This document shows, in pieces, positions 18,465-26,971 of a DNA stretch of 64,000 nucleotides. The stretch's first letter is position 1; the number at the start of each line of letters is the position of its first letter. The translations under genes were made by a program, and so were the position numbers. Under the pieces are notes generated by a model that was not told the DNA's origin, ran no database searches, and saw only the letters and a list, made by a program, of their open reading frames with translations. The stretch comes from Dawidia cretensis (GTDB lineage: Bacteria; Bacteroidota; Bacteroidia; Cytophagales; Cyclobacteriaceae): contig NZ_JAHESE010000005.1 of NCBI RefSeq assembly GCF_018598175.1, forward strand, positions 186,001 through 250,000. Direction: 5' to 3'.

Positions 18465-21413
18465 CTACACAGCGCGTCCGACTTGCTCCAAAAACGCCGT
18501 AATATCCTCCTCCGGCGTCAATCCCAACTTCTTGCGCAGTCTATACCTCGCCATCTTCACACTCGTCTGTGAAATACTCATCGCGGCTGCAATATCCTTC
18601 GTAGCAATACCAATCCGATACAACGCGCACAATCGCAGGTCATTATTCGTCAAGTCGGGATAATGAGTTTTCAACGCATCCAGAAATCGCCCATGTACAC
18701 GCGAGAAGTGCAACGTAAACTCCATCCACTCTTTCTCCGGACTAAAATTATAATTGATCAGCTGCACCAACTGCCGAAAGTCCCGCAAGTTACTCGACCC
18801 CGGACTACGCAACAGATCTTTAAGCTTCGTCTTCAGCTCATCCAACAACCGATTCTTCTGAATAATCAACAACGTCGACCCCGTCAGCTCCTGACTCTTC
18901 GCCGCCAGCTCATCATTCAGTTGCTGATTCACAAACTGCGCATGCCTTCGCTCCGTCTCCAGCAGTTGCTTATTCTTCGCCTCAATCTCCGTGGTGCGCT
19001 GCGCCACCAGCTGCGCCAGTGCGCGCTGCCGTCGACGCAGGTTGTTGATCTGCAAACGATACGCCGCGTACAGTCCCCCGGTAACGACCAGGCCCAGTAA
19101 CACCGTAAACCACGCCGTTCTCCAAAACGGCGGCGTGATCACAATGCGCAACGACGCATACTGCTCATTCCACACACCATCATTATTCGAAGCCTTCACC
19201 TGAAAAGTATACGTCCCCGGATCAAGGTTCGTATACGTAGCCGTATTGACAGCACCCGCCTGAATCCAATCCTGATCAAAAGGCTCGAGTCGATACGCAT
19301 AGCAATTCTTATCGGAGTGGCTAAAGCTCAACGCCGCAAAGTGTAAACTAAACATCGACTGCGTATGGTTCAGCATCACTTCCTTCGTCTCATCCATCGC
19401 CAGCAGCAGCGGTTTATTAAAAACCTGAAAGTCCGTGATCACCACCGGCGGCACAAATGTATTTTCACGTATGTGATGCGGAAGAAACGACGTCACCCCT
19501 GCAATACTTCCAAAGTAGAGTCGTCCATCACCATCGGCATACCGTGCACCGATGTTAAATTCGGCACTTGCCAACCCCGAATGTGTATCGAAACTCTTAA
19601 ACGTTTTCTTACGCACATCAAACCGCGACAATCCCCGGTTGGTACTGATCCAAAGAAAACCCTGCTCGTCTTCCAGAATACCGCACACAATATTACCGGC
19701 CAACCCATCTTCCTCCTGAAAACTGGTAAACGTATTGGTCCGATAATCATAGCGATTAACGCCTCCGCCATGCGTTCCAAACCAGACGTTCTTTTCACTA
19801 TCCTCATAAATACAAACAATGTTGTCGCTGCTGATACTACCAGCCCCGTCGTCGTGATAGTAGGGCATAAACGTACTGTCGCGTTCCTGAAATACATTCA
19901 GCCCTGATACCGTGCCTACCCACAACCGGTGCCGGCTGTCGCGATAAATGCAGCGTATAGTATTGGTGCTGATCGTACGCTCGTCTTTCAGCGTATTGGT
20001 AAAAGAGCGAAAGGTATTCCTACGCGTATCGAATAATTGCAGACCTCCATGGTTTGTGCCAATCCACAGACGATCGCCTTCGGGATAGAGGGCCCACACA
20101 CTGTTATCTGTTAAACCATTACGTTTATCGTACGTGGTAAATGTTCCTATCGCTAAATTTAAGACAGACAAGCCCCCCGTATAAGTACCGATATACATCC
20201 GCCCGTTCGATTGGGCGAGGCAAAGCACCGTGTTATCGGCCAGGCCGCCGGTACGTTTTTTATAATACGTAGTAACATCTCCTCCCCTTTGCACAAGCCC
20301 GCCACCATCCGTGCCGAACCATAGATCTCCATCGGCACGATAGACAGCCAATACCGAATTACTTTCACCTGCGTGCTTAACCTCGGCATACGGCGCCAAC
20401 TGCGTAAAAGCCGTGTCGGTCTTGTCAAATAAATAAACACCACCCCGGTAGGTGCCCAACCACATATCACCTTTGGTATCTCGACAGAAAGAGAGTACCA
20501 CGTCCGTACCGTCACGCATAGGCCCATCGTGTAGAGGTACCGCAGCGTCAGCCGGCTTGTCGAGCAGAAACGCACCGCCTTGATCCGTACCCACCCACAA
20601 ATTACCACCGGCATCTTCGCCCAACGCTCGTATAGGATACCGGTGCTGGAGGGCTTTATACAGGCGAAAAGAGGAGGGAGCATCATACCGCAGCAATGTG
20701 CCATCCTCCCGTCCCACCCACACGTGGCCTTCGCTGTCGCGACGTATAGCCGTAATAGGCGACCGGCCAATAGCATCAGGGTGATTAGTAAGTACAGGCG
20801 TAAAGCGTTTTGTGGAGGGGTCAAAGCGCAACAGGGTACCGACCGACGTCCCCATCCATAAATGCCCTTGCTCGTCGCGACAAAGTGTACGCACCGAGTT
20901 GGCATTTTGAATACTGTCGTTTAACCGATAGTGATCCAGCGCACCCGTACGCTGGTTAAACCGAAACAACCCACCCGACGCGCCAATCCACAAATGCTCG
21001 TCGTCATCGCCTGCAACAATCGCCCATACGGGCCGCATGGCATAGCAGCTCCGTTCGGGGAAGTCATAATTAGAAAAGGTATTCGTCTCCCGGTGGTAAC
21101 GCGACAGCCCTGCGCGCGTACCAAACCATAAGTTCCTGTCGTGGTCTTCATAGACCGCATACACATCACTACTCGCCAACGAGGTGCTGTCCGTCGAACG
21201 ATTTTTAAAAACAGAAAAGCCCGTACCGTCGTACTTGTTCAGCCCGTTCTGTGTACCAAACCACATAAAGCCACGACTGTCCTGAAAGATGGTATTGACC
21301 GTATTTTGCGATAAACCTGCTTCAATGGAAAGCTGCTGCCAGCGGGTGGATTGTGCCGGGCTGTGCGACGCAAAAAGCCATAGCATGATTGATACGAGCA
21401 ACGTGTTGCGCAT
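18465..21413 (-). CDS. Membrane-anchored propeller sensor with cytoplasmic LuxR-type HTH
   Basis: A 982-aa one-component regulator. A signal peptide (about 1-20) is followed by two seven-bladed Reg_prop propellers (about 25-680; repeats like GFMWFGTQNGLNKYDG and GNLWVGTDQGG) and a Y_Y_Y domain (about 690-765, YAYRLEPFDQDW; TYTFQVKASNNDG). One membrane helix (AWFTVLLGLVVTGGLYAAY, about 772-790), a coiled coil (about 800-870) and a LuxR-like HTH (about 915-975, LTNNDLRLCALYRIGIATKDIAAAM) complete it. No histidine kinase or receiver is present. Start at 21413 gives a proper signal peptide. It is divergent from the GH5 operon, a plausible target for control by a polysaccharide product. Confidence 0.9.
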   Translation of the reverse strand: MRNTLLVSIMLWLFASHSPAQSTRWQQLSIEAGLSQNTVNTIFQDSRGFMWFGTQNGLNKYDGTGFSVFKNRSTDSTSLASSDVYAVYEDHDRNLWFGTRAGLSRYHRETNTFSNYDFPERSCYAMRPVWAIVAGDDDEHLWIGASGGLFRFNQRTGALDHYRLNDSIQNANSVRTLCRDEQGHLWMGTSVGTLLRFDPSTKRFTPVLTNHPDAIGRSPITAIRRDSEGHVWVGREDGTLLRYDAPSSFRLYKALQHRYPIRALGEDAGGNLWVGTDQGGAFLLDKPADAAVPLHDGPMRDGTDVVLSFCRDTKGDMWLGTYRGGVYLFDKTDTAFTQLAPYAEVKHAGESNSVLAVYRADGDLWFGTDGGGLVQRGGDVTTYYKKRTGGLADNTVLCLAQSNGRMYIGTYTGGLSVLNLAIGTFTTYDKRNGLTDNSVWALYPEGDRLWIGTNHGGLQLFDTRRNTFRSFTNTLKDERTISTNTIRCIYRDSRHRLWVGTVSGLNVFQERDSTFMPYYHDDGAGSISSDNIVCIYEDSEKNVWFGTHGGGVNRYDYRTNTFTSFQEEDGLAGNIVCGILEDEQGFLWISTNRGLSRFDVRKKTFKSFDTHSGLASAEFNIGARYADGDGRLYFGSIAGVTSFLPHHIRENTFVPPVVITDFQVFNKPLLLAMDETKEVMLNHTQSMFSLHFAALSFSHSDKNCYAYRLEPFDQDWIQAGAVNTATYTNLDPGTYTFQVKASNNDGVWNEQYASLRIVITPPFWRTAWFTVLLGLVVTGGLYAAYRLQINNLRRRQRALAQLVAQRTTEIEAKNKQLLETERRHAQFVNQQLNDELAAKSQELTGSTLLIIQKNRLLDELKTKLKDLLRSPGSSNLRDFRQLVQLINYNFSPEKEWMEFTLHFSRVHGRFLDALKTHYPDLTNNDLRLCALYRIGIATKDIAAAMSISQTSVKMARYRLRKKLGLTPEEDITAFLEQVGRAV

Positions 21414-21570
21414 AAGTAGGGCGGGGATTACGTCGGAAAAATAGAAAAAACAATGACTGTGCGCGACGCACACACGCCCGGAGCAAAAGGCACATGCCGA
21501 ATCGCTTGTTTAGGCGGTAAGACGATGTTGGCAATTAATTTAGTATCATTGCTTTCCAACAATCAACCCC

Positions 21571-23334
21571 ATGATGAATCTGAAACACCCTGCCCTACTC
21601 GGCATGCTGTTGCTCCTTGCTACCGTTACCCACGGCCAGGGCTTCTTAAAAGCACAAGACAAAAAGATCGTAAACGAAAAAGGTGAAGAAGTGATCCTGC
21701 GCGGTGTCGGCCTTGGCGGCTGGATGCTGCAAGAAGGCTACATGCTGCGCGTGCGTAGCAACGGCCAACAGCAGCATGTCATTCGCCGTCGGCTCGAAGA
21801 GCTTGTCGGCAAAGAGCGCACCGACGCTTTCTATACCGCCTGGCTCACCAACCACACACGCAAAGCCGACCTCGACTCGCTGGCCGCCTGGGGCTTCAAT
21901 TCCGTGCGCCTGCCCATGCACTACAATCTCTATACACTCCCCGTTGACCAGGAGCCCACACCTGGCACCAACACCTGGCTCGACAAGGGCTTCGCCATGA
22001 CCGACAGTCTGCTGCAATGGTGCAAAGCCAACAAACTATACCTGATACTCGACCTGCACGCCGCGCCGGGCGGTCAGGGCAACGACGTAAACATCTCCGA
22101 CCGCGATCCCGCCAAACCTTCCCTATGGCAAAGCATACACAACCAACAAAAAACGATCGCCCTATGGCGTAAGCTCGCCGAGCGCTACGCCAACGAACCG
22201 TGGATCGGCGCCTACGACCTCATCAACGAACCCAACTGGGGCTTTGAAACCCCCGACGACAAAAACGGCTGCGCCGAACAAAAGAACGAGCCCCTCAAAA
22301 AACTGATGGTCGACCTCACCAACGCCATTCGCGAAGTAGACAAAAAACACATCATCATCATCGAAGGCAACTGCTGGGGCAACAACTACAATGGCATCTT
22401 CCCCCCGTGGGATAACAACACCGTGGTAAGCTTCCACAAATACTGGAACAACAACGAAACAAAGGACATCCAGAAATTCCTCGACATCCGTCAGCAATAC
22501 AACGTGCCCGTGTGGCTCGGCGAGTCGGGCGAAAATTCCAACGTCTGGTTCCGCGACGCCATCAACCTCATGGAAACCAACCACATCGGCTGGGCCTGGT
22601 GGCCTTTTAAAAAGCTCGGCGCCAACAACCCCCTCGAAGTAAAAGTACCCGCCGGCTACCAACAGATCCTCGACTACTGGGCTGACAAAGGTCCCAAGCC
22701 CACCGCCGAAGCGGCCCACACCGCCATCACCACCCTCGCCGAAAACCTCAAGACCGAAAACAACCTCTACCACCGCGACGTAGTCGACGCCATGATCCGC
22801 CAGCCGCATAGCGACAAGGTTGTTCCCTACAAAACCCACACCATCAACCAGCCCATCGCGGCTACCGACTACGACCTGGGCCGCAACCGCTACGCCTACT
22901 TCGACCTCGACACCGGCAACTATTATATTTCCAACGGCGGCACCCGCTCCACTGGCAACAAAGGCTACACCTACCGCAACGACGGCGTAGACATCGTCGC
23001 CCAGGAAAGCAACTCCGAACTATACTACGTCACCAACATCGACGCCGGCGAATGGCTGGAATACACCGTCATCGTCCCCCAGGCCGGCCACTACACGGTA
23101 CTGGCAACAGCCTCCGCGTCTGCCTCCGGCGGCAAAGTATACGTAACAATAAACGAAACCATGACAAAGACCGCCATCATACCACACACCGGCAAACCCA
23201 CCGATTGGAAGACCGTACCCATCGGCACGCTACAACTGGCCCAGGGCCCAAACGCCATCCGGGTATACACCGTCGCCGGCGGCTTCAACCTTAAAACAAT
23301 AGAAGTAGTAAAAGATGTTCGGAAGAAAAAGTAA
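21571..23334 (+). CDS. Secreted glycoside hydrolase family 5 enzyme with C-terminal CBM6-like domain
   Basis: Exported beta-glycanase, 587 aa. After a signal peptide (about 1-22, cut near THGQG) lies a GH5 (beta/alpha)8 barrel at about 35-400 with FNSVRLPMHYNLY, LILDLHAAPGGQG, the acid/base Glu in DLINEPNWG near residue 218 and the nucleophile Glu in VWLGESGEN near 315. Residues about 445-580 form a CBM6/CBM35-like jelly roll (YRNDGVDIVAQE; IDAGEWLEYTVIVPQAGHYTV; GPNAIRVYTVAGGFNLKTIEV). Specificity within GH5 (glucan, mannan, xylan) cannot be fixed by eye. It is 5 bp from the next gene, so both form an operon. Confidence 0.92.
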   Translation: MMNLKHPALLGMLLLLATVTHGQGFLKAQDKKIVNEKGEEVILRGVGLGGWMLQEGYMLRVRSNGQQQHVIRRRLEELVGKERTDAFYTAWLTNHTRKADLDSLAAWGFNSVRLPMHYNLYTLPVDQEPTPGTNTWLDKGFAMTDSLLQWCKANKLYLILDLHAAPGGQGNDVNISDRDPAKPSLWQSIHNQQKTIALWRKLAERYANEPWIGAYDLINEPNWGFETPDDKNGCAEQKNEPLKKLMVDLTNAIREVDKKHIIIIEGNCWGNNYNGIFPPWDNNTVVSFHKYWNNNETKDIQKFLDIRQQYNVPVWLGESGENSNVWFRDAINLMETNHIGWAWWPFKKLGANNPLEVKVPAGYQQILDYWADKGPKPTAEAAHTAITTLAENLKTENNLYHRDVVDAMIRQPHSDKVVPYKTHTINQPIAATDYDLGRNRYAYFDLDTGNYYISNGGTRSTGNKGYTYRNDGVDIVAQESNSELYYVTNIDAGEWLEYTVIVPQAGHYTVLATASASASGGKVYVTINETMTKTAIIPHTGKPTDWKTVPIGTLQLAQGPNAIRVYTVAGGFNLKTIEVVKDVRKKK

Positions 23335-23339
23335 TACAC

Positions 23340-24452
23340 ATGTATCGTGCAGTAATAATATTGATTTGCTCGCTAGTAGCAGCCACAACCTCCGCGCAAC
23401 AAAAGAAGAAAGGTCTAATCCCCGTCGGCGGCCCCTTCAGCGTCCTTAGCGCCACAACCGAATATATATTCGAGCAAGGCCCTTTCAAATCCGTCCACGC
23501 CTCCACCGTAGTAGAGTTGCCCAACGGCAACATCGCCGCCGCTTGGTTCGGCGGCGACCACGAAGGGGCCAGCGACGTCTGCATCTGGATGTCCATCCGC
23601 GACGAAAAGAAAGGCTGGTCCCGCCCGCTAAGAATTGCCGACGGCGTACAATCAGACTATAAAACACAATATCCCTGCTGGAACCCCGTACTATACTGCA
23701 TCGGCAAAAAACTATATCTGCACTACAAAGTAGGTCCCAATCCCCGCGAGTGGTGGGCGTTGTATAAGGTCTCCACAGACAACGGCCGCACCTGGTCCAA
23801 CCCCGAACCCATGCTGGAAGGTTTCCTCGGCCCCATCAAAAACAAACCGATAAAGCTGTGGAACGGCGGTATCCTGTACCCATCCAGCACCGAAAGCCGC
23901 GACGAAAAACACTGGTGCATCCACATCGAAGGCTCCGACTCCACATTGCAAGAATGGTGGAAAGCCGAAATTCCCTGCGACACCTTTCAGGTCATTCAGC
24001 CCACCTTGTTAATACAAGGTGTCGGCCATATGTTGAATGGACGTTCGTATCCCATCAGGCTCCTCGCCCGCAGCAAGCACAACGTACTTGTCGAAAGCTG
24101 GTCAAAAGACGACGGCGAAACATGGTCACCCCTCAAGCCCACGACAATCCCCAATCCCAACTCCGGCGTCGACGCTGCAATCTTGCTACCCAGCGGTTTT
24201 CATGTCCTGGTATACAACCCCCTGCCCGCCGGCAAAGAATGGTGGGAGGGACGCTCCGTCCTAAAGCTGGCATCACTAGGCTATGAAGAACCGAATGACT
24301 TCTATACGTTCGAGGATCACACCGAAGGCGAATACAGCTACCCTGCCATCATTGTCGATCGACACGGCACTGTACACGTAACATACACCGACAATCGTGC
24401 TCGCATTAAATATGTTCGTTTGAGGATTGACACGCCGGCGTACATGCGATAG
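23340..24452 (+). CDS. Secreted sialidase-fold (BNR repeat) protein
   Basis: Exported six-bladed propeller protein of 370 aa. The signal peptide is about residues 1-19 (LICSLVAATTSAQ). The body has Asp-box/BNR-type repeats (STDNGRTWSNP; SKDDGETWSPL) and the pattern of the sialidase-like family with HASTVVELPNGNIAAAWFGG at the start and YPAIIVDRHGTVHVTYTDNR at the end. These relatives include enzymes on rhamnose- or uronate-containing glycans as well as true sialidases, and the neuraminidase Arg triad is not obvious. The partner GH5 gene suggests a role in the same polysaccharide. Activity on sialic acid is therefore not claimed. Confidence 0.82.
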   Translation: MYRAVIILICSLVAATTSAQQKKKGLIPVGGPFSVLSATTEYIFEQGPFKSVHASTVVELPNGNIAAAWFGGDHEGASDVCIWMSIRDEKKGWSRPLRIADGVQSDYKTQYPCWNPVLYCIGKKLYLHYKVGPNPREWWALYKVSTDNGRTWSNPEPMLEGFLGPIKNKPIKLWNGGILYPSSTESRDEKHWCIHIEGSDSTLQEWWKAEIPCDTFQVIQPTLLIQGVGHMLNGRSYPIRLLARSKHNVLVESWSKDDGETWSPLKPTTIPNPNSGVDAAILLPSGFHVLVYNPLPAGKEWWEGRSVLKLASLGYEEPNDFYTFEDHTEGEYSYPAIIVDRHGTVHVTYTDNRARIKYVRLRIDTPAYMR

Positions 24453-24458
24453 ACAAAA

Positions 24459-24516
24459 GGCCGAAGGCCCCGCAGCCTTCGGCCAGGCACCTATGCAGAC
24501 CTGGCTGCACATGCCC
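24459..24516. repeat. Double-hairpin repeat, copy 1
   Basis: Hairpin A pairs GGCCGAAGGC (24459-24468) with GCCTTCGGCC (24475-24484). A weaker hairpin B follows (GGCA at 24486 with TGCC at 24512, and TGCAG with CTGCA inside). It begins 7 bp after the sialidase-fold gene, so hairpin A may also act as its transcription end. Confidence 0.7.
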
Positions 24517-24553
24517 ACTGGTAAAAAATCTTGGAATAAAAAATTCTTAAAAG

Positions 24554-24614
24554 AAGCCGAAGGCAACAAGCCTCCGGCCCGGGCACACGTGCACTACTGG
24601 CATGCACGGTGCCC
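24554..24614. repeat. Double-hairpin repeat, copy 2
   Basis: Hairpin A: GCCGAAGGC (24556-24564) with GCCTCCGGC (24570-24578), one mismatch. Hairpin B: GGGCAC (24581-24586) with GTGCCC (24609-24614), extended by GTGCA/TGCAC inside. It lies about 97 bp from copy 1, with a 37-bp AT-rich spacer. Confidence 0.7.
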
Positions 24615-24652
24615 ACCCCCTTATAACATGAAATAGGAAAAGAAACGAAAAG

Positions 24653-24713
24653 AAGGCCGAAGGCGACAAACCTCCGGCCGGGCGCATCGGCACTACTAGC
24701 CTACCGTGCGCCC
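24653..24713. repeat. Double-hairpin repeat, copy 3
   Basis: Hairpin A: GGCCGAAGG (24655-24663) with CCTCCGGCC (24671-24679), one mismatch. Hairpin B: GGGCGCA (24680-24686) with TGCGCCC (24707-24713). Its second hairpin covers the stop codon of the leftward gene ending at 24696, so it may also shape that mRNA's 3' end. Confidence 0.7.
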
Positions 24714-24995
24714 AAAAACAAAGACCGCAAGGGCACGCGTGGCACCTCCCCACAACTTCTTCCGCATGCCGTTAAACAAACCGGCCACCCACTGCCACAG
24801 CGTTGCCCCAGGGCCTTCGTTATCATTATATCTGTTGATAAGCTGAATGATCTGCATATATTCAATCATCAGTTTAGCTTCTGCGTCCAGGCGCACCCGC
24901 GATTTAGTAATATCCTCCTGCCGCAACCGTTCCGCCAGGGGCAATACCTTCTCCAGGTATTCTTTTAACATAGGCGTATAGCGAACGTGATCCAT
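24696..24995 (-). CDS. Small hypothetical protein, paralogue of the gene at 25197
   Basis: A 99-aa protein of unknown function. It begins MDHVRYTPMLKEYLEKVLPLAERL, is helical throughout and rich in charged residues to about residue 60, then has a basic and hydrophobic tail (FNGMRKKLWGGATRALAVFVFG) that could touch a membrane. The first 60 residues align with the protein at 25197-25421 (MDxVRYTPxLK, then acidic and Ile/Leu heptads, then INRYN versus VNALT). That conservation supports both as real genes. Its 3' end lies in a double-hairpin repeat. No known domain is recognised. Confidence 0.55.
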   Translation of the reverse strand: MDHVRYTPMLKEYLEKVLPLAERLRQEDITKSRVRLDAEAKLMIEYMQIIQLINRYNDNEGPGATLWQWVAGLFNGMRKKLWGGATRALAVFVFGRTVG

Positions 24996-25196
24996 CGTTT
25001 TTATGGGTTAAATGGTTAAGAAAAAAGAGCTCCACTACACTGCCTTATTATTGGCAATGCATCAAATACCTGCTGCAATGGCAGAAGCCACAGCATGCAA
25101 GGCGAAGTCTTTTCCCGCATAGATGCGCCGGCCACCAGGGCCGGGGCACCTAACACGTTCGGGCTCCTTCGCGTAGAATAATCAGGGTTTAAATCC

Positions 25197-25421
25197 TCAG
25201 TTGAGGATCAGTGAGGCGAATGTGAACGGAAGTCGAGGGCTTGCCTCGTAGGTAAGAGCGTTCACACGTTTAATAGTAATCAAGTGATCTATCAGGAGGT
25301 CAATTTCTTCATTAAACTGTTGTTGCGTTTTCTTCGCATCCTCCTCTTGTATAATGTCGGCGAGGCCAGTCATCGCCCTAAAGCAATTTTTTAGCAACGG
25401 CGTATATCTAACGGTATCCAT
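25197..25421 (-). CDS. Small hypothetical protein, paralogue of the gene at 24696
   Basis: A 74-aa protein of unknown function, MDTVRYTPLLKNCFRAMTGLADII onward, mainly alpha-helical. It shares the N-terminal signature MDxVRYTPxLK and helical pattern with the neighbouring gene 201 bp downstream on the same strand, so the two are tandem duplicates. It lacks the basic hydrophobic tail of its paralogue. The next genes upstream are XRE regulators on the other strand. No domain is recognised. Confidence 0.5.
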   Translation of the reverse strand: MDTVRYTPLLKNCFRAMTGLADIIQEEDAKKTQQQFNEEIDLLIDHLITIKRVNALTYEASPRLPFTFASLILN

Positions 25422-25813
25422 AGGCAGTGTTTGTTTTTTTTATCTTATAAAATGTTGTCTCATGAGCGGGGTAAGGTGTTTAAAGTTTAAAAATATTTTA
25501 CCAGTGAGTGTTATTTCGTTAAGGCGGCGCAGACCGTCTGTAAAATGAGTCCTTCCATGCCGCAGTCGTTAAGTTGGGTTGTATCGTTGTGTGCATTTGC
25601 TCTTGTTTAATGTTTATGTAAAGTAAACACATGCCACGCGGCCATTCAACATTTCCTCAGCATACAAAAGAACTATACGAGAATAAATTATGACACATAT
25701 ACCTTGCTCAAAATCCTTTTTAAGGAAACATTGCTTTAGTGAAAACTTTCACAAGAATGAATTATTTTCGATATTTGATAAAAGTTATATTTATTGTTAT
25801 GATAAAAACAGAT
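25422..25813. other. AT-rich gap before the XRE regulator
   Basis: About 390 bp between divergent genes, clearly richer in A+T than its surroundings. No gene or hairpin is supported. It should hold the promoters of both flanking genes; the sequence TATTTGATAAAAG at about 25770 resembles a -7 region. Confidence 0.4.
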
Positions 25814-26248
25814 ATGCGCAACAAGAAGAAAATCCACCACGGTGAGAACCTTCGCCACATTCGTGAAAGCTTCGGCCTTAAGCAAGATGCCTTGGCCTCG
25901 AAAATCGGTAAAGGCTGGTCCCAGAAAAAGATCTCATTGCTCGAAAAGGAAGAGCATATTGATGATGAAACGTTAAAGGAGCTTGCAGACGCCCTCGAAA
26001 TTGAGGTTGACAATATCAAGGACTACGACCATGAAAAGGTAAAGCAATACATCCAAAATAATTATAACACGAATGGGTTTGCAGGTCAAGATACTACTAT
26101 TGAGACATTTAATAATCATATTCCTGAAAAGTACGAAGAACTCATATCTCAATATAATGAGAATAAAAAGCTGTACGAAGATCTCCTAAAAACAGAGCGC
26201 GAAAAAATCACCCTAATGGAGAAACTCCTTGAATCGTATAAGAAGTAA
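25814..26248 (+). CDS. XRE family helix-turn-helix regulator with C-terminal coiled coil
   Basis: Cytoplasmic DNA-binding protein, 144 aa. The HTH_3 domain spans about residues 8-65 (GENLRHIRESFGLKQDALASKIGKGWSQKKISLLEKEE). An Asn-rich linker and a charged coiled coil (EELISQYNENKKLYEDLLKTEREK) follow, probably for oligomerisation. ATG at 25814 (MRNKKKIHHG) is preferred; 25799 (MIKTDM) is an alternative. It is followed by a strong terminator, so it is monocistronic. Its composition is more A+T-rich than the core genes. Target genes are unknown. Confidence 0.82.
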   Translation: MRNKKKIHHGENLRHIRESFGLKQDALASKIGKGWSQKKISLLEKEEHIDDETLKELADALEIEVDNIKDYDHEKVKQYIQNNYNTNGFAGQDTTIETFNNHIPEKYEELISQYNENKKLYEDLLKTEREKITLMEKLLESYKK

Positions 26249-26275
26249 GCACATAGAATCCCCTAAAGCATAAAA

Positions 26276-26300
26276 GGCCACCTCCAGGTGGCTTTTTTAT
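26276..26300 (+). terminator. Rho-independent terminator of the XRE gene
   Basis: Stem GCCACC (26277-26282) with GGTGGC (26287-26292), 4-nt loop, preceded by AAAA and followed by TTTTTT. It lies 28 bp after the stop at 26248. Confidence 0.88.
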
Positions 26301-26511
26301 TGCCGGCGATTTTTACGGTTTATGCAAGCGTGTTTAGATAAGTTTTCTTAACTCCAGGCTGGCGAGTCACTTGCTACGGTATAAAAAATGAGCACAAACT
26401 CCTTCTACCACCCACTCCCCATCGGCTCTATAAAATTGAAAGAACCGCCAGGCAGGCCCCAACTTGCGCAGTACCTTCTTAATCTATTTTTAAACGAAAC
26501 TGTTTCAAGCA

Positions 26512-26772
26512 ATGAAAGAAGAAGAAATCCTGCTCCAACAATTCGGTACCCGCGTAGCCCGCATCTTCAAAGACCTACGAAAACAAAAAGGCCTCCCCAG
26601 CTACGAGTCCTTCGCCTTCGTGCACGACATACCCCGCGCCCAATACTGGCGCGTCGAAGACGGCAAATCCAACCTCACGCTCCGCACCATCGCCAAGCTT
26701 CTCGCCATTCACAACCTAACCATAGATGAATTCGCCGGGCTATTAGCCAATGACCAAGAGCAAACCCCGTAG
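26512..26772 (+). CDS. Small XRE-type HTH regulator
   Basis: An 86-aa protein made almost wholly of an HTH domain: GTRVARIFKDLRKQKGLPSYESFAFVHDIPRAQYWRVEDGKSNLTLRTIAKLLAIHNLTIDEF. The pattern, helix 2 and 3 with ...YWRVEDGKSNLT, matches small Bacteroidota XRE regulators. The ATG follows an AT-rich leader (CTGTTTCAAGCA). An overlapping frame from 26388 encodes an Arg/Pro-rich sequence and is rejected. A hairpin follows at 26804. Binding targets are unknown, but the 11-bp repeats 167 bp downstream are candidates. Confidence 0.75.
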   Translation: MKEEEILLQQFGTRVARIFKDLRKQKGLPSYESFAFVHDIPRAQYWRVEDGKSNLTLRTIAKLLAIHNLTIDEFAGLLANDQEQTP

Positions 26773-26803
26773 AAAATAACAGATTCGAGAGACAGAAGCT
26801 CTT

Positions 26804-26832
26804 CTGGCGTCCCGATCTTAGTGGGGCGCCAG
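26804..26832 (+). terminator. Hairpin after the small XRE gene
   Basis: Arms CTGGCG (26804-26809) and CGCCAG (26827-26832), extended inside by CCC/GGG with a one-base bulge. It lies 32 bp after the stop at 26772. No clear T-run follows, so termination is only likely. Confidence 0.45.
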
Positions 26833-26938
26833 CCCATGGAACCAGGGGGGGCGAAAATGTCCGAATGAGCAAGGTTACCTCAAAAATCCGGTTGTTGTGT
26901 TACGAAGGTGTGCTGCTGAGGATACTCCCGCCATACTC

Positions 26939-26971
26939 TAAGTATACTGTAAGTATACTTTATGTATACTT
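26939..26971. repeat. Three tandem 11-bp repeats with palindromic core
   Basis: TAAGTATACTG, TAAGTATACTT and TATGTATACTT follow one another without spacers (26939-26949, 26950-26960, 26961-26971). Each contains the palindromic core GTATAC; AAGTATACTT is a perfect 10-bp palindrome. The 11-bp period is about one helical turn, so bound proteins would sit on one face of the DNA. It looks like an operator or iteron set. Confidence 0.65.

Noticed and set aside
22162-22839. 225-aa minus-strand frame inside the GH5 gene
   Set aside because: Val/Gly/Phe-rich antisense shadow of the GH5 barrel.
24459-24713. CRISPR array
   Set aside because: Only three diverged 58-bp units, each itself a double hairpin, with AT-rich spacers of similar composition; no cas genes in the window.
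24459-24713. Integron attC sites
   Set aside because: No conserved GTTRRRY cores, no integrase, and the genes are not arranged as single-gene cassettes between the units.
25129-25172. Fourth copy of the double-hairpin repeat (GGCCACCAGGGCC then GGGGCACC)
   Set aside because: Only partial similarity; the second stem does not form and the first has different sequence.
26388-26729. 113-aa Arg/Pro-rich frame overlapping the small XRE gene
   Set aside because: The overlapping frame at 26512 is a clear HTH protein; this one has the composition of a wrong frame.
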